NCBI GenBank assembly: GCA_047967505.1 | Contig: CM106538.1 | Strand: one strand, 5' to 3' | Length of the DNA stretch: 64,000 bases | DNA from: Dipteris shenzhenensis | Lineage: Eukaryota > Polypodiophyta > Polypodiopsida > Gleicheniales | Shown: positions 57,991-64,000 of the stretch, in pieces | Layout of the letters: every line of letters starts with the position of its first letter | Position numbering within the stretch: the first letter of the stretch is position 1 | Notes under the pieces: generated by a model | Database searches by the model: none | Told to the model about the DNA's origin: nothing | What the model saw: the letters and a program-made list of their open reading frames with translations, nothing else | Program-made: the position numbers and the translations under genes

Positions 57991-58724
57991 GACATGAATA
58001 CAAAGGTAAAAGACGCGGGAAGACGAACCCTGCTTCATTAGCACATTGCGCCTCTCGCGTGTGACCCTCCCTCCCCCCCCTTACTTCCTTCGACTCTCAC
58101 ATTCATTTGCACTTTATGGGTGTGTCCATGGCCTTCGTCTCTATGTTCTCCAAAGCCTATTGCACCTATCCGTCCTCTTGGTCTTGTGTCGGCACCTTGC
58201 TTACCTTCCATGCAATCCGACTTGCCTTGCTTACCTTCCATGCAATCCAACTTTGCACTGCTCATGAGCCACTTATGCGTGCCTGTTGCATCATGGCCTT
58301 GATGAGTGCGTCGAAATTTTGGATTCAATTTCGCTTGTCTATGATGACTAAGGGCAGTCAAGGTGTAACACTACACTTTCCACAAGGACCACAACCCCCA
58401 CCCCCCCACCCGACAAGCCTATTGAATATAATTCATCTTGTTTCTTCGTTGTTTTGTTTTCAGAGAAGGCTTTCTATCTCATGGGATCACTTGTTATCTT
58501 GTATCCCATATTTGACACCAAGATTGAATCCCTTTACGTTGAAACCCTCTAGACCTCTGAATATACAGCAACGCTAACGAACGGTCTTCGTCCTTTACAG
58601 CCAACCCCCACCAAATGTGCTCTGCAAGACTACCATCCCCCTTTTCTTCCCTTCCAAGGCACTGAGAGACAGCATTGTTTCCAAGCAAATACCAAACCAA
58701 CAACTAAATCAAACCCATAAATTC
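57991..58724. other. No gene seen
   Basis: Contains a 29-bp tandem repeat (TTGCTTACCTTCCATGCAATCC at 58,197 and 58,227). The overlapping open frames have no recognisable family. Confidence 0.4.
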
Positions 58725-59256
58725 TCAAAGAAAATAGAGAAAAAACCTTTGAGTACCCACCGCTTTGCCACTACCATGTCCAATGAACCATCTAGTAAGC
58801 TCAACCCAAGGAACCTCAACTGTTGCAAACAGCCTTGGGAACCACTGACAAATCAATGTAGTGATCCTGAGTGCCATATCGGCCAACCCTAGACCCCCAT
58901 GCAGCTTGGATGCCTTCAAAACATCCCACGAGATATAATGAATTTTTTTTCGGCCTCCTTTCTCAACCCATAGAAAGGCTTCAAACATAATAACCAATGA
59001 GATCTTCTAAAATTCCATACTGATGCATTATAAGTTGTTGTAGCTGACAAAATGTGCTACACCACTAGAAATATCCCATTCCATCCAAAGGGGAGGCCTA
59101 CCCATTGACCATATCATCTATAAATAACTGAAGATAGAGATCCTTCCCCAAGGGTAAAACCACCCCCTTTAAACTCCTAATCTCACATGCTCTCTTAATC
59201 TTCGCCATTAAGGGGACTATGCACTTAGCAAATAATAGAGGCGCCAAAGGACATCC
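58725..59256 (-). mobile_element. L1-like LINE reverse transcriptase fragment, cut by an LTR insertion
   Basis: Minus-strand text begins exactly at 59,256 with GCPLAPLLFAKCIVPLMAKI, then LQLFIDDMVNG (catalytic FxDD), and ends with RKKIHYISWDVLKASKLHGG and LGLADMALRI (58,900-58,950). The upstream half is missing because the Gypsy LTR starts at 59,257. Stops and deletions are present. Confidence 0.8.
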
Positions 59257-59715
59257 TGTTACGCTCTAGCCGAGGTAGCATGACCTCGGAAGAATCAGTC
59301 GACATTTCCCTTAAAGGATCTATGTTTGTAATGTATCTATTTGCGCTTCATGTAAATGATCAAGAGGGAATTAATGTCAAGGTCCTAGGTGAGGGCTGAT
59401 AGCACCAGACTAGGTGGATCTAAGGCTAAGGGCCTAATGCAAGAAATGTGCCTAGGGGCAATTGGAATTAAAGTATCCCAAGAGAGGGGTGAAAAGATGC
59501 ATTAGGAAGGCCCTATGATGATGACATGTGGCATCTAGATCCATCTAGGGAGTTGGGGCTTGTTGGAGTTAGTGAGAGAAGGAGAAGAAACTTTTACGTG
59601 ATTTTGATTTTGATTTCTTTGTGAGCTCTCATGCTTCAACAGGAATTGGCTGGGTGGAATTAAGTTGGTGCTACTCCCATGATCTGCAGTACTAGTATAG
59701 GAAATGTACGTAATA
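59257..59715 (+). repeat. 5' LTR of a Ty3/Gypsy element
   Basis: Starts TGTTACGCTCTAGCCGAGGT precisely where the LINE reading ends and stops about two bases before the primer site, after ..GTACGTAATA (a mutated CA end). Length is about 460 bp. The matching 3' LTR would lie beyond the window. Confidence 0.75.
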
Positions 59716-59717
59716 GT

Positions 59718-59730
59718 TGGTATCAGAGCC
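59718..59730 (+). promoter_or_regulatory. tRNA-Met primer binding site
   Basis: TGGTATCAGAGCC is the standard plant primer site complementary to the 3' end of initiator tRNA-Met. It fixes the end of the LTR and the orientation of the element. Confidence 0.92.
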
Positions 59731-60941
59731 TACAGGTTGAACGAGGGGATTGCATTGGAAGAGAGCGAGTAGGCAGAAAGCAGGATTTCAGACACTGATC
59801 TGAAGCTACTGCGCAGGCTGGACTTGACCAAATTGAGTTATGACGTGTCTGCTAGGTGGCTCTGTTCATGAGGCTGAGCCCTCAATGGATTGATGTGTGT
59901 CCCTGGTGAAGGAAGTACGTAATATTTGATATCGAACAGCAGACTTGAAGCACAGGGTGGCACGGACGGCCATCGAAAGACCAGAGCGCAAGTACGGGAT
60001 GCGTGACTATTCGTGGGCTTGATGGAGAGGTTTGATCGGCGCTGGCCTATGCAAATAGCTTAGAATATCAAGATCTACGTAACAGTGGCTCGTGTTATGG
60101 GGAGGCCTTCAATGCGATACGTGGATGGGCGACGCGCAGGCAGAGATTACAAGGGGTCTGTGAGCCTGTGAAAATAGGCGATAGGCTGACGATACAGCCA
60201 AGCTCTAGGCTTACAAGTTGTTGCAGGAGCGCAGGGGGTTGAACGATGTGGAGCTGAGGCGTGTCTCCAGTCTGGATGGTGTGCGATCCTTTTGGAAGGA
60301 ATAGAGCCTATCATTCGTTGTGAATTAGCTAGTGGAACTATGTCTAACGAAATAGAGAGTAGGCAATAGATTGATGATCGGGACAGCGTGATGCAGTCAA
60401 GTAGCAAGAAGATCGTATATACACAGGGGATCGTGACGAATTAGCAGATAGTGCGAGCTGTGTGCGGAGGCGAATCAACTAGGGAGCTTCTTTGGCATTC
60501 GTCAATTCTATGTTTTTTTTTTTTCTTTCCCCGACCTTAGTCTTTGTTGATGCTCCGCTTGCATGAAGAGGTTCTCATGAATGTTTAGTCTGCATGAAGG
60601 TTCGATGCCATAGCAGGGTACATAGCAGACTTGGGATTTTTTTGACTTCTTCAAATTCCTGTGGGCAATCTGGGAGATCATGCTTGTGCATATGCCTTTG
60701 TGATAAAGTCAGTTTGATGCAGGAATTTCCCTAGTATAGGGAAAGTGGTTTGGAGTATATTGTGATATATGCTTGTGTCAAATGCCTAGTTAGTGTGAAT
60801 CTGGGATTGCAGGTATTCCCTAGTATAGGGAATTGTGTCAGAGTGCCAGTACACTGAATTTTGTCAGTGTGTAAGTACAGTGTTTTAGCGGTGTTTTTTT
60901 AAATTTTTTTTTTAAAAAAAGTAAAACACCCATTGACCTGA

Positions 60942-61946
60942 ATGGAAGCAGAAGAAGGAGCTTCTAGGAGGGACCCTGGTGAGTCAGGAGTCCGGTCAAC
61001 CCAGCAGGTGTCGCGTCCAATAGCTCACACCTTATCTGGCAGGATTGCATTACTTGAGGATGCCTTGCAGCAGTTATTAGCGCAACAGTTATAGGCAAAT
61101 GCAGGGCACTCTGAACTTAGAAGAGTGATACACAATATGTCTGCCAGACCTTCTTGAGATGAGAAAGGAAAGGCTCCAATGGAACCGGAGTCTAGTATCC
61201 ATACGGTCAGGCCTAGAAAGGCTAAAGTACCTAATATTACCAATTATAGGCCGGAAGAGTATTCTGGTCGGATGAATGATCGTAGTTCTGATGTCATTGA
61301 GACCTGGTTACACAAATGGGATGAGGCGTTCGCCATTTGTGAAATCAGAAATATCAAGAAGATCTGCGAGGCCACCCACATGTTTTGTGAGGCAGCGGAT
61401 CGGTGGTGGATTAAACAACAGAAAGATGGTATTGCATCCACTACCTGGGAGGGGTTTAAAAGGGAATTTAGGAAACACTTCTTACCTCTTAACGAAGCAT
61501 CCCGAGCTTGGGATCAGTATAGAAACCTTCGTCATAGAAATTTGTCAGTGGCAGAATACATTGATAAGTTTCGAGAGAGCATAATGAAGGTTGATGAACC
61601 CCTACCTCAATCATTCCAAGTGAAAGATTTCATATTTGGATTGAATGATTGGATTAAAATGGAAGTTCGGGCTAAGTATGCGAACACGTTGGATGATGCA
61701 ATAGCCATAGCCCTAAACTATGAAGATGCCAAGGGCAGCAGGCCAAGTGGGTTTGCACAGGTCGGAACCCAGTGTGGGTACCAGAAGAAATCTGGGTTTA
61801 AGAAGAAGTGGATTAGTAAAGGGAGTGGTTCTCAACCGAGTGGTCAAGCCAAGCAGGCGAGACCAGCTGAAACTCCTAAATCCAGTACCACCATTGGAGT
61901 GAAGAGGAAAGTAACACCAATGGCAGCCCGGCTAAGTCTCCCTTAA
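60942..61946 (+). pseudogene. Ty3/Gypsy gag
   Basis: In frame from the ATG at 60,942 (MEAEEGASRRD), with premature TAG at 61,092 and TGA at 61,155. The longest open part starts at 61,179. The retrotransposon gag domain is clear: WLHKWDEAFAIC, AADRWW, TTWEGFKREFRKHFLP, RNLSVAEYIDKFRE. The C-terminus is Lys/Ser/Gly-rich and then shifts frame before the knuckle. Confidence 0.85.
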
Positions 61947-61981
61947 ACCCAGAGCAAAGAGAAAAAGCGAGGAGAGAAGGC

Positions 61982-62665
61982 TTGCATTTTGGTTGCCTTC
62001 AGCCTCATCAGTGGAAGGATTGTCCACGAAATAAGGATCGTCGAATGGATGAGATGGTAGTCTTAGAATGCGACGTGGAGATGGAGGGAAGTCCCAGAGC
62101 AGAACAAATGCAGAATCAGCTAGCGGGATCTTCTCAGAGGTTAGTACCTTGTTTATTATGTGTGTCTGTTGCTAAGCTAGTAACGAGTGCACCTGATAGC
62201 ATCCTATCTAAGCCCGTAGCAACAGGGTATACAGCCTTTAATGATACGGAGTTAGTTAAGATGAAAGGGCAAGTGGCCAATCATGATGTCATTGTGTTGT
62301 TTGACTCAGCGTCAACTCACAATGTAATTAACTCCAAGCTCGTGAAGAGGCTGAAGTTAAAGACTAGCCCATCTGACTATGCGTATACAGTCAGGATGGC
62401 AGATGGAAGTTCAACTGAAGTATGGGACCAAAGGGTTACCTTGTTGGAGCTTCGTGTTCAGGACTATGCTGAGAAGCTTGATTTTGAAATGACTAGGCTT
62501 GCTCATGCAAATATAGCCCTGGGTATGGCGTGGCATTCTAGGAAGAATCCAGCCATTGATTGGAAAAAGCACGTATATCAATTCAAGATGAATGATGTAC
62601 TGTATGTCTTACGAGGTGAGAAAGATGTACCTCAGGGACTATTGGTTTCCATGATGGAAATCTGA
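61982..62665 (+). pseudogene. Ty3/Gypsy zinc-knuckle remnant and aspartic protease
   Basis: LHFGCLQPHQWKDCPRNK is a damaged CCHC knuckle, with the first Cys and the Gly-His order altered. The protease active site reads VLFDSASTHNVI where D-S-G is usual, so the Gly is Ala. LGMAWHSRKNPAIDW is the conserved C-terminal block. TGA at 62,663 separates it from RT in the same frame. Confidence 0.85.
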
Positions 62666-62758
62666 AAACCTCAAGAAGAGTTTTTATTCCTTTGTACAGC
62701 ATCGGTAGAGCCGGTTGATGATTCTTCGGCTAGCACTGATGTTGCGCAAAGTGGTGAG

Positions 62759-63688
62759 ATGGCCAAGCTGGCTAATCTTATAGCAGAGGAATTCTTTGAA
62801 TGTTTTAGGGATGAGTTACCTTATGGGTTACCTCCAAAGCGGAATGTTCAGCATAAAATTGAACTAATCTCGGGGGTAGAACCTGTAAATAGACCTCCCT
62901 ATAGAATGAGTTTTAATGAAGAGGCGGAGGTGCGTAGACAACTGGAAGAATACCTCAAGTTGGGGCGGATTCAACCAAGTTTCTCACCTTTTGCTTCGCC
63001 AGTGATATTAAAGAAGAAAAAGGATGATACGTTTCGCCTCTATATAGATTACAGAGCATTGAATAATATCACTGTTAAGCACAGGTATCCGATGGCTCGG
63101 ATTAATGATTTGCTAGATGCATTACATGGAGCCGTGATTTTCAGCAAGATAGATCTTAAGTGTGGCTACCATCAGATCCGGATTAGAGCCGAGGATGTGC
63201 ATAAAACTGCTTTCAGAAGCAGGTTTGGTCATTATGAGTTTTTGGTAATGCCCTTCGGACTTACCAATGCTCCAGCTACATTCGTCATGCTTATGAACAA
63301 TTTACTACGTCCGTATATCGGAAAGTTTGTAGTACTTTTTATTGACGATATTCTGGTGTTCAGTAAAAGTATTACTATAGTGTTCAGTACTTTGAGGAAA
63401 GCCAGTCTTTATGTAAATAAAAAGAAAAGTATACTGTGTATGGTTAGGCTTGAATATTTAGGATTCATAATTACTCCAGAGGGGGTAGAAATGGATCCAA
63501 AGAAAGTGGTTGCGATACTGACTTGGCCAATCCCTCAGAGTCTGACTACTTTGCGATCATTCTTGGGATTTGTCCAATTTTATCAAAGGCATATCAAAGG
63601 ATATTCCGAAATAGTATCGCCATTGATTGATCAGATAAAGTACCTTTTATATGGGGACAGAATCAACAAGAAAGTTTTAACACCATAA
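62759..63688 (+). pseudogene. Ty3/Gypsy reverse transcriptase
   Basis: All RT blocks are visible: SPFASPVILKKKKDDTFRLY, IDYRALNNITVKHRYPM, FSKIDLKCGYHQIRI, MPFGLTNAPATF, FIDDILVFSKS (catalytic Asp pair intact) and LEYLGFIITPEGVEMDP. About ten residues are missing after FSKS. The frame is lost near 63,650, just before RNase H. Confidence 0.92.
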
Positions 63689-63711
63689 AACAAGCTGTGG
63701 TCACAGGCCGT

Positions 63712-64000
63712 TGTTAAAAATAGTTGATCCCCAGAAACCGTTGTTCCTAGAAACCGATGCAAGTGGCATTGCGGTAGGAGCAGTTCTCCTTCAAGAGGGA
63801 AGGCCAGTAGCCTTTGAAAGGAAGAAGCTTTCTCCCTCTCAAAGAAATTGGCCAACTCATGAATTAGAGTTGTATGTTGTTATCCATGCTTTGAAAACAT
63901 GGAGGCATTATTTGTATGGTTCACAGTTTTATGTGGATGTGGATCATGATACTCTGAAACATTTTTGTAAACAGACTGACTTGAGGGGCTGCCAAGCTAG
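63712..64000 (+). pseudogene. Ty3/Gypsy RNase H, truncated by window end
   Basis: In a shifted frame: PLFLETDASGIAVGAVLLQE, then NWPTHELELYVVIHALKTWR and HYLYGSQFYVDVDHDTLKHF. The Asp-Ala-Ser and Glu residues of the RNase H active site are present. It is open to the last base. Confidence 0.85.

Larger units (their letters stand above)
59257..64000 (+). mobile_element. Ty3/Gypsy retrotransposon, decayed, runs off the right edge
   Basis: LTR, primer site, a 1.2-kb leader, gag, protease, RT and RNase H in canonical Gypsy order. Integrase and the 3' LTR are outside the window. Defects: two stops in gag, a gag/protease frameshift, an altered protease active site, a stop between protease and RT, a short RT deletion, and two frameshifts before RNase H. 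It is inserted in an older L1-like LINE of opposite orientation. Confidence 0.9.

Noticed and set aside
1-64000. CRISPR arrays, bacterial operons or phage modules
   Set aside because: No regularly spaced palindromic repeats or prokaryotic gene arrangement. Spliceosomal introns and plant retroelements show a eukaryotic nuclear genome.

Overview
This window looks like nuclear DNA of a land plant, most likely a seed plant with a large, transposon-rich genome. A gymnosperm is my inference, not proven. The reasons are spliceosomal GT-AG introns, one gene stretched over 22.6 kb by introns of 6.1 and 10.3 kb filled with retroelements, plant-type gene families (a TSO1-like CXC protein and a WUN1-like protein), plant Ty3/Gypsy and Ty1/Copia elements with tRNA-Met primer sites, L1-like and RTE-like LINEs, and many long (CT)n/(GT)n microsatellites. 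Only two genes look intact.

Region by region: 0.3-6.3 kb holds a multi-exon but disabled gene (2045-4178, +). It joins a histone H3 fold to a Ulp1-like C48 cysteine protease and a Glu/Gln-rich tail. It faces an unrecognised ORF (4379-4993, -) and is surrounded by degenerate tandem repeats. 6.9-13.4 kb is a graveyard of Ty3/Gypsy (-), Ty1/Copia (-) and Ty1/Copia (+) fragments. 15.56-16.02 kb carries an intact single-exon WUN1-like (NTF2-fold) gene. 16-22.9 kb has no gene, only repeats, purine tracts and microsatellites. 22.9-31.2 kb is a cluster of L1-like LINE remnants of one family.

34.3-56.9 kb is a TSO1/tesmin-like CXC (CPP family) gene on the minus strand. I could assemble ten coding exons with perfect phase agreement and no internal stop (about 1160 residues). 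Intron 9 (35.2-45.5 kb) contains RTE-like LINE copies ending in (CT)n tails, one of them split by an LTR element, plus a Gypsy deletion derivative. Intron 3 (47.8-53.9 kb) holds Gypsy integrase and Copia gag scraps. Intron 2 holds a 273-bp element with 57-bp inverted arms, a tRNA-Met primer-site match and a 5-bp target duplication.

57-59 kb is the upstream flank of the TSO1-like gene followed by an L1-like LINE remnant (-). That LINE is cut at 59,257 by the 5' LTR of a decayed Ty3/Gypsy element (+), which runs off the right edge inside RNase H.

The most unusual thing is the H3-fold/C48-protease fusion. Its six exons agree in phase, and every internal stop is a TAG that C-to-T decay at CHG-type sites could explain. 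The two intact genes have no obvious functional link to each other.
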